From Halomonas rhizosphaerae (lineage in GTDB: Bacteria; Pseudomonadota; Gammaproteobacteria; Pseudomonadales; Halomonadaceae): 64,000 nucleotides of DNA. A program made the translations under genes and the position numbers. The stretch is taken from the NCBI RefSeq assembly GCF_030010555.1, contig NZ_JASCQP010000027.1, forward strand, positions 30,610-94,609. The letters are read 5' to 3'. This document shows, in pieces, positions 18,262 through 26,376 of this stretch. The notes below the pieces were generated by a model. It was not told the DNA's origin. It saw only the letters and a program-made list of their open reading frames with translations, and ran no database searches. Every line of letters starts with the position of its first letter. Positions within the stretch are counted from its first letter, which is position 1.

Positions 18262-19725
18262 ATGGCCCCCAGGGATCACGCCCACCCCAAGTCCCGCCGC
18301 TGGCTCGCCTGGCTGGCCCTGCTGCTGGCCCTGGGCGCCGCGGTGGCGGCGACCGGCTGGTACAAGCTTTTCCGCGAGGAGCCCCAGCACTTCGACAGCG
18401 TCGAGGCCTACTACCGCTACGGCTCCATCGGCACCGAGCCGGAGGAGGGCCTGCCCTACTGGGTCTGGCGTGTGCTGCCGGAACTGTTTCCGCAGCACTT
18501 GCCGGGCGATGGAGAAGAGACGGGCTACGCCGCACTGGGCGTGGTCTGGGAGGAAGGCGAACCCACGCCGGTGGGGTTCTCGCTGAAGACCATCGGCTTC
18601 CCGCGCATCGGCATCAACTGCGCCGCCTGCCATACCGCCACCTACCGCATGGCGCCGGACGGCGAACGCCGCATCGTGCCCGCCGGTCCCCACCAGACCT
18701 TCGACCCCCAGGCCTACCTGCGCTTTCTAGGCGACGCCGCCGCGGACCCGGACTTCACCGCCGACAACCTGCTGGCGGCCATCCGGGAAGAGACGGAGCT
18801 CTCCTGGCTCGACCGCCTGCTCTACCGCTTCCTGATCATCCCGCGCACTCGCGACGGGCTGCTGGAGCAGGCCGAACGCTTCAGCTGGACCGAGGACCGG
18901 CCACGCTGGGGACCGGGGCGCATCGACCCCTTCAACCCGGTGAAGTTCCACCCCGACCTGCTGGCCCTGGACCCCGCCGAGGACGACACCATCGGCAACT
19001 CCGACATCATGCCACTGTGGGCCATGGACGAGCAGGAGGGCTACGCCCTGCACTGGGACGGGCTCAACGACTCCCTGACCGAGGTAGTGCTCAGCGGCGC
19101 CATCGGCGACGGCGCCCGGCCCGACTCCCTGCCGGTGGAAAGGCTGGGCGAACTGGAAGCCTACCTGCGCGACCTGGCGCCGCCAGCCTACCCCTTCGAC
19201 GCCCGGGACGACCAGATGGCCTCGCGGGGCGAGGTGCTGTTCGAGGAGACCTGCGCGAACTGCCACGGTCCCGAGGGGGCACGCACCGGCACGGTGATCC
19301 CGCAGACGGAGGTGGGCACCGACCGCCACCGCCTGGCAATGTGGACCGCCGAGTCCGTGGAGCGCTACAACGCCTATGCCGAGGACTACCCCTGGGACTT
19401 CGACGCCTTCGTTAAGACCGACGGCTACGTGGCCAAGCCGCTCACCGGCATCTGGTTGCGCGCGCCCTACCTGCACAATGGCTCGGTGCCCACCATAGAA
19501 GACCTGCTGCGCCCCGCGGAAGAGCGCCCCGAGGTCTTTTATCGCGGCTACGACGTCTATCACCCCGAACGACTGGGTTTCATTCACGAGGGCGAGGACG
19601 CCGAGCGGCACGGCTTTCGCTACGATACCCGTGACCCCGGAAACGGCAACACCGGCCACGAGTACGGCACCGAGCTGCCGGCAGAGGACCGCGATGCGCT
19701 GGTCGAATACCTCAAGACCCTCTAG
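18262..19725 (+). CDS. Membrane-anchored di-haem cytochrome c (CcP/RoxA-like superfamily), copy 2
   Basis: 487-residue paralogue of copy 1 (12017). One hydrophobic anchor lies at 14-31, with haem sites CAACH at 120-124 and CANCH at 329-333. Shared blocks are YYRYGSIGTEPE, WRVLPELFP, WGPGRIDPFNP, LHWDGLNDSL, RAPYLHNGSVPT and the C-terminal PGNGNTGHEYGT. It probably acts as an electron-transfer or oxygenase partner on the periplasmic face. GGAGGAAG precedes ATG 18262. Its stop codon is in frame with the kinase-tail relic immediately downstream. Confidence 0.88.
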   Translation: MAPRDHAHPKSRRWLAWLALLLALGAAVAATGWYKLFREEPQHFDSVEAYYRYGSIGTEPEEGLPYWVWRVLPELFPQHLPGDGEETGYAALGVVWEEGEPTPVGFSLKTIGFPRIGINCAACHTATYRMAPDGERRIVPAGPHQTFDPQAYLRFLGDAAADPDFTADNLLAAIREETELSWLDRLLYRFLIIPRTRDGLLEQAERFSWTEDRPRWGPGRIDPFNPVKFHPDLLALDPAEDDTIGNSDIMPLWAMDEQEGYALHWDGLNDSLTEVVLSGAIGDGARPDSLPVERLGELEAYLRDLAPPAYPFDARDDQMASRGEVLFEETCANCHGPEGARTGTVIPQTEVGTDRHRLAMWTAESVERYNAYAEDYPWDFDAFVKTDGYVAKPLTGIWLRAPYLHNGSVPTIEDLLRPAEERPEVFYRGYDVYHPERLGFIHEGEDAERHGFRYDTRDPGNGNTGHEYGTELPAEDRDALVEYLKTL

Positions 19726-19860
19726 CCAGGTTCGGCCAGGCCGGGCCGCGTCATCGAACCGGAAGCCGGTGACGGTTCCGACCGCACCACCTTTGCCGCT
19801 ACACTGCGGGCAGAATCCACTTGGCCACCCCACTTCGGCCATACCCCGAGGCGCCCGTGA
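19726..19860 (+). pseudogene. Relic of a histidine kinase C-terminus
   Basis: After the cytochrome stop, the same frame reads a stretch including EAGDGSDRTTFAATLRAES and ends TGA at 19858-19860, overlapping the GTG of the regulator. This matches the end of the intact kinase (DDGADGATFAGTLLCE); by hand 34 of 48 aligned bases agree. The GTGA junction is just what a kinase-regulator operon would have. It is best read as the surviving 3' end of the kinase originally coupled to this regulator. Confidence 0.6.
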
Positions 19861-20501
19861 CCGAGCCCCCCACCTCCTGCATCGCCATCGTCGACGACGA
19901 CCAGGCCCTGCGCGATTCCCTGACCTGGCTGCTCGATTCCGTGGGCCTGACCACCCGCGCCTATGCCGACGGCGAGACCTTCCTCGCCGCCGACGCGGCG
20001 AGTCATGACGCGATCCTGCTCGACGTGCGCATGCCGGGGCTCTCGGGGCTACAGGTGCAGCAGCGCCTGATCGCGCGGGACGACGACACCCCGGTGATCT
20101 TCATGACCGGCCATGGTGACGTGCCCATGGCGGTCTCGGCGCTGAAGGCAGGCGCCTTCGACTTCATCGAGAAGCCCTTCAACCCCCAGCAGCTGATCGA
20201 CACCATCCAGCAGGCCCTCGCCGAGCACCAGCGCCGCCGGGAGGCCAGGCAGCGCCTGGCCGGGTTGCAGGCACGCTACGCAGCCCTGCGCCCCAAGGAG
20301 CGGCGGATCCTGGTCCACGTGGCGGAAGGGATGACCAGTCGACAGATCGCCGAACAGCTGGGCATCAGCGCCAAGACGGTGGAGGTCTACCGGCTGCGTG
20401 CCATGAAGGCCCTGGGGGCCGCCAACCTCGCCGAGCTGGTGCGGCTGTGCGTGGCGCTGGACCTGGTGGAGACGCTGCCCGATGGGCCCTCCCCCACCTG
20501 A
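19857..20501 (+). CDS. FixJ/NarL-type response regulator
   Basis: 214-residue transcription factor. The receiver domain (about 7-120) has the acidic pair in IVDDDQ, phospho-acceptor D56 in LLDVRMP, T84 and K106. A LuxR-type helix-turn-helix follows at about 147-205 (MTSRQIAEQLGISAKTVEVYRLRAM). The start is GTG 19857, which overlaps the relic kinase stop and leaves a standard receiver N-terminus; an earlier ATG at 19821 would lie inside the relic. The likely partner is the PAS kinase at 8105, now 10 kb away. Direct targets may include the island genes (inference). Confidence 0.92.
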   Translation: MTEPPTSCIAIVDDDQALRDSLTWLLDSVGLTTRAYADGETFLAADAASHDAILLDVRMPGLSGLQVQQRLIARDDDTPVIFMTGHGDVPMAVSALKAGAFDFIEKPFNPQQLIDTIQQALAEHQRRREARQRLAGLQARYAALRPKERRILVHVAEGMTSRQIAEQLGISAKTVEVYRLRAMKALGAANLAELVRLCVALDLVETLPDGPSPT

Positions 20502-20613
20502 TCGTTGCCCGCCACCGGGCGCCTGGCAGTGACCTCCTGACCCTCTAGACTGCAGATGAGGGATGCGGCCGCGACGGCCGCCGGCCAGCAACCTGTCCAG
20601 GGGAGATCACGAC

Positions 20614-21429
20614 ATGAACAAGACCGCCGTCCGGACCCTCCAGCAGTTCCTTGCGGACAATGACAGCTACCGTGCCAGGGTCGACGGTGTTCGCGGTCCG
20701 AAGACCCTCGCCGCCGTGAATGCCACCCTCCAGACCCATGCCGGCCGGCTGCCGGATGGCGCCGACCGCTGGAGCGACCGACGACGCGCCGTCGCCTGCC
20801 TGCAGATCGCCTGCCAGCAGCACAAGATCGAGGTCGGCCCCATCGACGGCCTGTGGGGCCCCCAGACCGAGCATGCGGCGGACATCCTGGCCACGCTCCA
20901 GGAAACCGGCAGCAAGCCTGCCCCCTGGCGCGATCAGCAGCCGCTGGACGCGAACCCCAACGGCTGGTATCGGGAGGCAGAACTCGAACAGGCGCTGGGC
21001 TCACCGACCCGCAAGCCGCCGATGGTGGTAGTCCCCTGCCCCTGGAAGCTGGCGCTGGCCTGGGACCTCAACACCTGCCCCAGCGGCATCGGCTGCCATG
21101 AGCAGGTCGCCGACAGCCTGGCCCGCGTCCTGGACCGGGTGCATGGCCACTACGGGCCACAACGCCTCAGGGAACTGGGCCTTCACCGGTTCGGTGGCTG
21201 CTACAACAAGCGGCGCAAGCGTGGCGGCACCCGCTGGTCGACCCATGCATGGGGCCTGGCCGTCGATTGGGATCCGGCCCACAACAAGCTCAAGTGGGGG
21301 CGCGACCGGGCACGGCTGGCCCGGCCGGAATACGACACCTGGTGGCGTCTCTGGGAGGAGGAAGGATGGGTCAGCCTGGGGCGCACGCGAAACTTCGACT
21401 GGATGCACGTGCAGGCAGCCAAGCTCTGA
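20614..21429 (+). CDS. M15-type peptidoglycan peptidase with peptidoglycan-binding repeats
   Basis: 271-residue protein with two N-terminal repeats resembling peptidoglycan-binding helices (GVRGPKTLAAV at 26-36 and IDGLWGPQTEHA at 77-88). A C-terminal M15/VanY-like zinc peptidase domain has ligands H211 and D218 in HAWGLAVDWD and H265 in DWMHVQ. There is no signal peptide, which is more like a phage endolysin than a secreted carboxypeptidase. ATG 20614 has GGGGAGA upstream. No other phage genes are nearby, so it may be a domesticated lysin. Confidence 0.8.
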   Translation: MNKTAVRTLQQFLADNDSYRARVDGVRGPKTLAAVNATLQTHAGRLPDGADRWSDRRRAVACLQIACQQHKIEVGPIDGLWGPQTEHAADILATLQETGSKPAPWRDQQPLDANPNGWYREAELEQALGSPTRKPPMVVVPCPWKLALAWDLNTCPSGIGCHEQVADSLARVLDRVHGHYGPQRLRELGLHRFGGCYNKRRKRGGTRWSTHAWGLAVDWDPAHNKLKWGRDRARLARPEYDTWWRLWEEEGWVSLGRTRNFDWMHVQAAKL

Positions 21430-21441
21430 CGCCAGGCCGTT

Positions 21442-22416
21442 TCAGTCACGCAGGATGGTCATGCGGCGCGTCTCGTCCTCGGGGAAGACGCGCCCGCTGC
21501 GCAGGGCGGCGAACAGGTGAAGGAACACCACGCCGGGCTCGCCGAAGATGTCGCCGGAGCGAAAATACGAATGTCCCTTCGGGTAGTCATAGCGGGTGTT
21601 GACGTCGTCGCAGTCCACGGCGAAGACGTTGCGCGCCACTCGGCTCATGTCCTCCGGACCGGAGTGACCGAGACGCCTGGAGGCGATGCGGTTCTTCAGG
21701 TTAGAGGCCTTGCTGGCGCGCAACGCCAGGTCATCCGAGGCGAAGTAGACCGTGACGTTGCGTGAGGCATGGACGATCAGCTCGCCGCTGTGCCCCTCCT
21801 CAAGCGACTCGTTGACGATGTCGGCGGCAATCAGGAAGGTATTGCGGAACAGCATCGGCACCCCGCCCGGCAGAGAGTACTTGCGCCACACGCGCAGCGT
21901 CTCGCGCAGGACCCGGTTGCCCATGGAGTGGGCCAGCACATTGATGCGCTTGAGGCAGGGGATGGGGTCCTGCTCGAACTGATCCTTCTCTCGCCACTCC
22001 AGGAAGCGCTGCAGCACACGGGCGAAGGAGAAGGCACTGAGATCCGCCGACTCCTGGTCATCCCAGTAGTCCTTGACGATGCCCATGTCGTTGTCACAGG
22101 GCCAGACCAGGGGCACCACCAGCACCTCGCCGGGCTGGCCGGCATCGCAGAGCTCCTGGAACTCCCGCGCCGCCGAGAAGACGTCCGTCGGCAGGTTGGA
22201 GAAGCCATGGATGTAGATCACCACCTGGTGAACATCGGACTCCTTCAGGCGCCGCAGGAAGGCCGCGCTGCCGAGTTCCTGGTACTGCCCCGCCGCCACC
22301 TCCTCGCAGTAGAAGACCGAGTTGCTGGCGGCGTTGTTCTTGAGGTCGAAATCGAAGGGCCGGTTCGCCCGGGTGCGGATGCTCTGGGTGGGGAACCGGT
22401 TGGTGATGAACAGCAT
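21442..22416 (-). CDS. Alpha/beta hydrolase (DUF900-like)
   Basis: 324-residue serine hydrolase. The oxyanion-side motif VIYIHGFSN is at 66-74 and the nucleophile S164 in LAHSMGNR, with a likely aspartate and histidine in the DCDDVN and KGHSYF regions. The DUF900 group includes uncharacterised bacterial hydrolases. There is no signal peptide. It is convergent with the M15 peptidase and separated from the next gene by about 120 bases, so it is probably monocistronic. Substrate unknown. Confidence 0.85.
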   Translation of the reverse strand: MLFITNRFPTQSIRTRANRPFDFDLKNNAASNSVFYCEEVAAGQYQELGSAAFLRRLKESDVHQVVIYIHGFSNLPTDVFSAAREFQELCDAGQPGEVLVVPLVWPCDNDMGIVKDYWDDQESADLSAFSFARVLQRFLEWREKDQFEQDPIPCLKRINVLAHSMGNRVLRETLRVWRKYSLPGGVPMLFRNTFLIAADIVNESLEEGHSGELIVHASRNVTVYFASDDLALRASKASNLKNRIASRRLGHSGPEDMSRVARNVFAVDCDDVNTRYDYPKGHSYFRSGDIFGEPGVVFLHLFAALRSGRVFPEDETRRMTILRD

Positions 22417-22535
22417 GATGGGCCACCTCGAGGAGCGGACGGCAGGACACTGCCATTCCTCCTGAAGCTAGCACAGCCTCTACGGGCAGCCAGCACACGG
22501 CCGCACAGGCACCAGTGTGCAGGTCACCAGGCTCA

Positions 22536-22886
22536 TTACCGCAGCATCTCCAGGTACTGCCGGAGTACCACGGCATTGTTATGGCGTGGGTCCCTGGAGG
22601 CGAAGACCAGGGTGACAGTGTCGCTGCTGGCGCGCTCGGCCAGCGGGCGCAGCGTCTCGCGATGCGTCTTCAGCTCGGCCAGGTAACGGCGGCGAAACTC
22701 GCCCCAGCCGAGTTCTCCGTCATGGAACGCCTTGCGCAGGGCGTCGCTGGGGGCGACCTCCTTCGGCCACTCGTCGATGCGCGCATCGGCCTTCGCCACC
22801 CCGCGTGGCCAGAGGCGATCGACCAGCACGCGGTGGCCATCCCCGCGCTTCGGCGCCTCGAAGGCACGCTTCAGCTCGATGCTCAT
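22536..22886 (-). CDS. DUF488 family protein (YeaO-like)
   Basis: 116-residue protein with the DUF488 signature: VLVDRLWPRGVAK at about 20-32, a WPKEVAPS segment and the C-terminal TLVFASRDPRHNNAVVL. Homologues such as E. coli YeaO have unknown function; nucleic-acid or small-ligand binding has been suggested. ATG 22886 follows GGAGGTCTGCC. A compact single gene between two unrelated minus-strand genes. Confidence 0.88.
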   Translation of the reverse strand: MSIELKRAFEAPKRGDGHRVLVDRLWPRGVAKADARIDEWPKEVAPSDALRKAFHDGELGWGEFRRRYLAELKTHRETLRPLAERASSDTVTLVFASRDPRHNNAVVLRQYLEMLR

Positions 22887-22935
22887 GGCAGACCTCCTGG
22901 CGGCGGATACGCCCCCAGTGTAGCCAAGCGCCGGC

Positions 22936-23376
22936 TCAGGCCTCGAGCACGTGGCGCAGGATCTCCACGACCTGATCGGTAGTCGTGCACCAGGCCTGGG
23001 CCTCGGCGTCGACCTCCTTGAGCGGGTGGACGATCTCCTCGCTGTGCAGGGTCACGTAGGGCGTGCCCAGGGCGGCACAGTAGCCAGCGTCGAAGGCGGC
23101 GTTCCACTGCTTGTACTTGTCGCCGAAGCGCACCACCACCAGATCGCTCTGCTCGATCAGGGTGCGGGTGCGGATGGCATTGATCTTCGAGGACTGGTGG
23201 TCGCGCCAGAACGGGCTGGGCGTCTCGCCCAGGTGGTCGCCGGCCGCGTCGCTGGCGGCGTGGTCGGTGACCGGCGCGGTGAAGACCACGTCGAGGCCGG
23301 CGGCCTCGGCGCCGCGCCGGATCTCGTCGCGCCAGTCGGTGTGGATCTCGCCGGAGAGGTAGACGGTAAAGCTCAT
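22936..23376 (-). CDS. YtoQ family protein (nucleoside deoxyribosyltransferase-like fold)
   Basis: 146 residues beginning MSFTVYLSGEIHTDWR, with GETPSPFWRDHQSSKIN in the middle and DLVVVRFGDKYKQWNAAFDAGY at about 91-112 (two halves quoted together), all characteristic of the YtoQ family. The fold is related to nucleoside 2-deoxyribosyltransferases, but activity is not established. ATG 23376 was chosen from the family N-terminus; the extra ten upstream codons are unlikely. Divergent from the YHS gene. Confidence 0.87.
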   Translation of the reverse strand: MSFTVYLSGEIHTDWRDEIRRGAEAAGLDVVFTAPVTDHAASDAAGDHLGETPSPFWRDHQSSKINAIRTRTLIEQSDLVVVRFGDKYKQWNAAFDAGYCAALGTPYVTLHSEEIVHPLKEVDAEAQAWCTTTDQVVEILRHVLEA

Positions 23377-23555
23377 GGAGGGCTCCAGGACAGGGAATCG
23401 AGCCACATGATAGCCTAGAAGGCCATTTATTGGAAATATATTCCATTTTGCATAGGCACCCTCTCGTGCCCCCGCGAGGACGGCCAGAGGCCTGTAAGGC
23501 CGGTGGCCGTTGCCCGACAGAGCCCTGTGACCGCAGAGTCGAGAGGAGGCAGATC

Positions 23556-24002
23556 ATGAAACGCGCGCATGGGTGGAGGGCTGCCGTCCTGGTGGCCGGT
23601 CTGGCCTGGTCGCTGGGGGCGGCGGCCGACGGGCGCATCTTCACGCGCGACGGCCTGGCCATCGGCGGCACAGACCCGGTGGCCTACTTCACCGAGGGCC
23701 GGCCGGTGACGGGCATGCCCGACTATCAACTGGAGTGGCACGAGGCCACCTGGCAGTTCGCCTCGGCCGAGCATCGCGACCGCTTCGAGGCCGACCCCGA
23801 GGCCTACGCCCCGCAGTACGGCGGCTGGTGCGCCTGGGCGGCGGCCCGCGGTGAGGCCGCCTCGACCGTGCCCGAGGCGTGGAAGATCGTCGACGACAAG
23901 CTCTACCTGAACTACAGCCGCTTCATCCAATGGCGCTGGGAGCGCGACATTCCCGGCTACATCAAGGCCGCCGATGCCCACTGGCCGAATATCTTCGAGT
24001 GA
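23556..24002 (+). CDS. Exported YHS-domain protein
   Basis: 148-residue protein with a signal peptide (1-24, ending AAA) and a YHS-type domain: GLAIGGTDPVAYFTEGRP, then FASAEHRDRFEADPEAYAPQYGGWCAW. YHS domains bind metals or haem-related ligands; periplasmic members are uncharacterised. ATG 23556 has GAGAGGAGG eight bases upstream. The gene is monocistronic and is followed by a hairpin at 24074. Confidence 0.88.
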   Translation: MKRAHGWRAAVLVAGLAWSLGAAADGRIFTRDGLAIGGTDPVAYFTEGRPVTGMPDYQLEWHEATWQFASAEHRDRFEADPEAYAPQYGGWCAWAAARGEAASTVPEAWKIVDDKLYLNYSRFIQWRWERDIPGYIKAADAHWPNIFE

Positions 24003-24463
24003 CGACTCCGTCTGACGGAGCGCCATCAGGCGGACGGCACTGAATAGGACGCTCACGCCAACCCAACGAAAAGGGCCCGCGAGAGATAGCGGGCCATGTT
24101 GTGTGTTGGAGGGTTCCTCGACTCGATGAGGTGGCGGGTAGCCCCATGATCGTCGGGCAACGTTCCAACATGTCGTTATCGAAGGAACGCAGATGTCGTC
24201 GTGGGGGGAGGACAGCAACCGCCCGGAAGGCGCGCAAGGGACTGCCATCCTGGCCGTTGCGGAATATCCGCGTCGCGATCCCTGCGAACATCGAATCACT
24301 TCACGGTAGCAAAGCATCCTTCGGGTTGTATCACCGGAGTCTGATGAAAAGATCGTAGGATTCTGTTGCCAATGGATGGCCGGCCTAAGCCGCTGGCGGG
24401 GTCTCGATGCGAAGCCACAGAGGGCATGGGGAGATGGCCTGCTTCACGGCAGGCCCTTTGCGT
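24003..24463. other. 461-bp intergenic region after the YHS gene
   Basis: It contains two hairpins: ggcccgc/gcgggcc at 24074-24095 and ggcctgc/gcaggcc at 24436-24455. The second lies just after the ADP-ribosylglycohydrolase stop on the opposite strand. An 85-codon frame at 24101-24358 has no recognisable domain. Base composition between 24130 and 24380 is lower in GC than the flanks, so a decayed element is possible, but nothing identifiable remains. Confidence 0.5.
24074..24095 (+). terminator. Terminator-like hairpin after the YHS gene
   Basis: The 7-bp stem ggcccgc/gcgggcc with an 8-base loop is followed by atgttgtgtgttgg, which has only scattered T. It is about 70 bases after the stop codon. 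Weak intrinsic terminator. Confidence 0.45.
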
Positions 24464-25264
24464 CTATCGGCATCGGGGCCCGGGAAGGGTTCGGTCGAGG
24501 CCGTGGTGCACCCGGAAGGCCTCGACGACGGTGCGCAGCTCGGGGGCTAGCCTGGCCAGGGCCTCCTCGGCGATCGGGGCCGGTACGCCGCCGTGGAAGG
24601 CTTCCGCCATGCCGCCCGCCATGCAGGCCAGGGTGTCGGCAACGCCGCCCAGGGAAACGGCATTGCGGATGGCCTCCTCGACGCCGTCCGCCTCCAGAAA
24701 GGCGATGATGGCCTGGGGCACCGAGCCCCGGCAGGTCACGTCGAAGCGATAGCCGGGACGGATATCGTCGAGGCGCGGCGCGAGGTCGTAATCGAAGCGC
24801 TCCTCGATCGCGGTGAGGATCTCGAGCCGCGAGGCGCCGTGTCGGGCCAGGAAGATGACGGCCGCCACGGCCTGGGCGCCGCGGATGCCCTCGGGGTGGT
24901 CGTGAGTAACCTCGGCGCTGCGTCGGGCCAGCGTCAGCGCCTCGTCCAGGGAGCCGGCCGCGAACCCCACCGGGCTGACCCGCATGGCCGAGCCATTGCC
25001 GAGGCTGTGATAGGGGCGACGGTCGCCGCTCATCGCCCACTGGCGGAAATGCGCACCGAAGCCAGCCTCCGGGTAGCGGTGGTAGTAGTCGTGGAAGGCC
25101 TCGGCGAAGTCGCCTCCCTCGAGCAACACCTCGGCCACCGCCACGCTCAGCACGGTATCGTCGGTGAAGGTGCTCCCGGGCGTGAACAGCGGGAAGTCGC
25201 GGGTCTTGGTCCCCGCTTGCTCGTGGACCGAGCCGATGATGTCGCCGGCGATGGCTCCCAGCAT
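24464..25264 (-). CDS. ADP-ribosylglycohydrolase family protein with altered metal site
   Basis: 266-residue protein of the DraG/ARH fold, which removes ADP-ribose using two magnesium ions. The first metal motif TDDT is intact at 34-37 and GNGSAMR is present at 90-95. The second metal motif, normally GGDSDT or GGDADT, reads GGVADT at 206-211, so one aspartate is valine 208 (GTT; a single base from GAT). The enzyme may therefore be inactive or altered. ATG 25264 follows GGAGGTGAGGC. Neighbours give no substrate clue. Confidence 0.9.
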   Translation of the reverse strand: MLGAIAGDIIGSVHEQAGTKTRDFPLFTPGSTFTDDTVLSVAVAEVLLEGGDFAEAFHDYYHRYPEAGFGAHFRQWAMSGDRRPYHSLGNGSAMRVSPVGFAAGSLDEALTLARRSAEVTHDHPEGIRGAQAVAAVIFLARHGASRLEILTAIEERFDYDLAPRLDDIRPGYRFDVTCRGSVPQAIIAFLEADGVEEAIRNAVSLGGVADTLACMAGGMAEAFHGGVPAPIAEEALARLAPELRTVVEAFRVHHGLDRTLPGPRCR

Positions 25265-25328
25265 GCCTCACCTCCGTCGTCCAGTGCCTCCAATCCCAGG
25301 CGGGGGCGCGTCGTCCCGACGCGAGCCC

Positions 25329-26132
25329 TCAGCCGCGACGGCCGCTGACCAGGTGGACCGACACCTCGAACACCGCCCGGCCGCGCGGGTCGATGACGTC
25401 GGCCAGTTCCACCTGGGCCCGGGCGAGCACGTCCTGGATGGTGGCCTCGTCGAGGTTCACCCCCATGACCGGCAGCCAGCCGCGCAGGTCCGCCTCGAGC
25501 AGGTTGCCGATGCCGGGAAAGTCGGCCGTCCCCGTCAGCGTAGTCACCTCGACCGCCTCCATGCCTGCCTCACGGGTCATGCGCGCCAGCGCTTCCGCAT
25601 CGCCGAGGACGAAGGGGGCCCTGAGCGCCTCCGCCGCGGCCTCGCCGGCGATTCGCGCCAGCAGGGCCACCTCGCGGGCGTAGGTGGGGTTGCGTTCCAG
25701 ACCGTCGAACACCGCCACCGCCAGTCGCCCCGAAGGCACCAGCACGCGATGTATCTCGCGCAGCGCTCCCGGCTTGTCCGGGAAGAACATCAGGCCGAAC
25801 TGGCTCACCACCACATCGAACGCCTGCGAATCGAAGGGCAAGTGCTGGGCGTCGCCCTGGCGCCAGACCACCGCCGGCGCGAGTTCCCGGGCCACCTCGA
25901 GCATGCCCGCCATCGCGTCCAGGCCGACCACCTGGCCGGCGGGCTGAACCCGGGGCAGCGCCTCGCGGGCGAGCACCCCCGTGCCGCAGGCCACGTCGAG
26001 CACTCGGTCCCCGGTCGCGACTTTCGCCACGTCGAGCAACTGCGGCGCCCACTGCCGGAACAGCGATGGCACGAAGAGCGCCTCGTAGGCGCGGGCCGCC
26101 TCGACCTCCTGGACCATCCGATCGTCGTTCAT
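25329..26132 (-). CDS. Class I SAM-dependent methyltransferase (UbiE/COQ5-like)
   Basis: 267-residue cytosolic methyltransferase with motif I VLDVACGTGV at 44-53, an acidic residue after strand 2 (VVGLDAM), the post-motif FDVVVSQFGLMFFPD and LREIHRVLVPSGRL, typical of UbiE-like enzymes. Substrate unknown. ATG 26132 follows GGGGAGGTGTGTG; the 30 upstream in-frame codons are not needed. It shares the minus direction with the glycohydrolase but is about 65 bases away. Confidence 0.88.
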   Translation of the reverse strand: MNDDRMVQEVEAARAYEALFVPSLFRQWAPQLLDVAKVATGDRVLDVACGTGVLAREALPRVQPAGQVVGLDAMAGMLEVARELAPAVVWRQGDAQHLPFDSQAFDVVVSQFGLMFFPDKPGALREIHRVLVPSGRLAVAVFDGLERNPTYAREVALLARIAGEAAAEALRAPFVLGDAEALARMTREAGMEAVEVTTLTGTADFPGIGNLLEADLRGWLPVMGVNLDEATIQDVLARAQVELADVIDPRGRAVFEVSVHLVSGRRG

Positions 26133-26376
26133 CACACACCTCCCCTGCAGTCGACCCACCTCAGGCGACCCATGCGGTACGGCGACGACAATAGCGGCGG
26201 GGCATGGGGTGAGAGGGTTCACCCGAGGAGAGCGGGATGAGGCGGGCCATGGCGCTGAGGGGAGCGTGCGGGAGAGCGCGTCGACAGGTCAAGCCCCCGT
26301 TCCCCGCCCTCTCCCGCAGTATAGTCCGGCACGGAGCCGGGGGCAGCGTGCGGGGCGTGGCCGGAGAATCAGAGGA

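Noticed and set aside
17893..18586. Frames overlapping the start of the plus oxidase operon
   Set aside because: Shifted readings of the membrane protein and cytochrome genes.
9673..19860. Island carried by an insertion sequence or integron
   Set aside because: No transposase, integrase or terminal inverted repeats found at either edge; only the two-component gene relics mark the borders.
24101..24358. 85-codon plus frame after the YHS gene
   Set aside because: No ribosome site, no similarity recognised, lies in non-coding-like sequence with hairpins.
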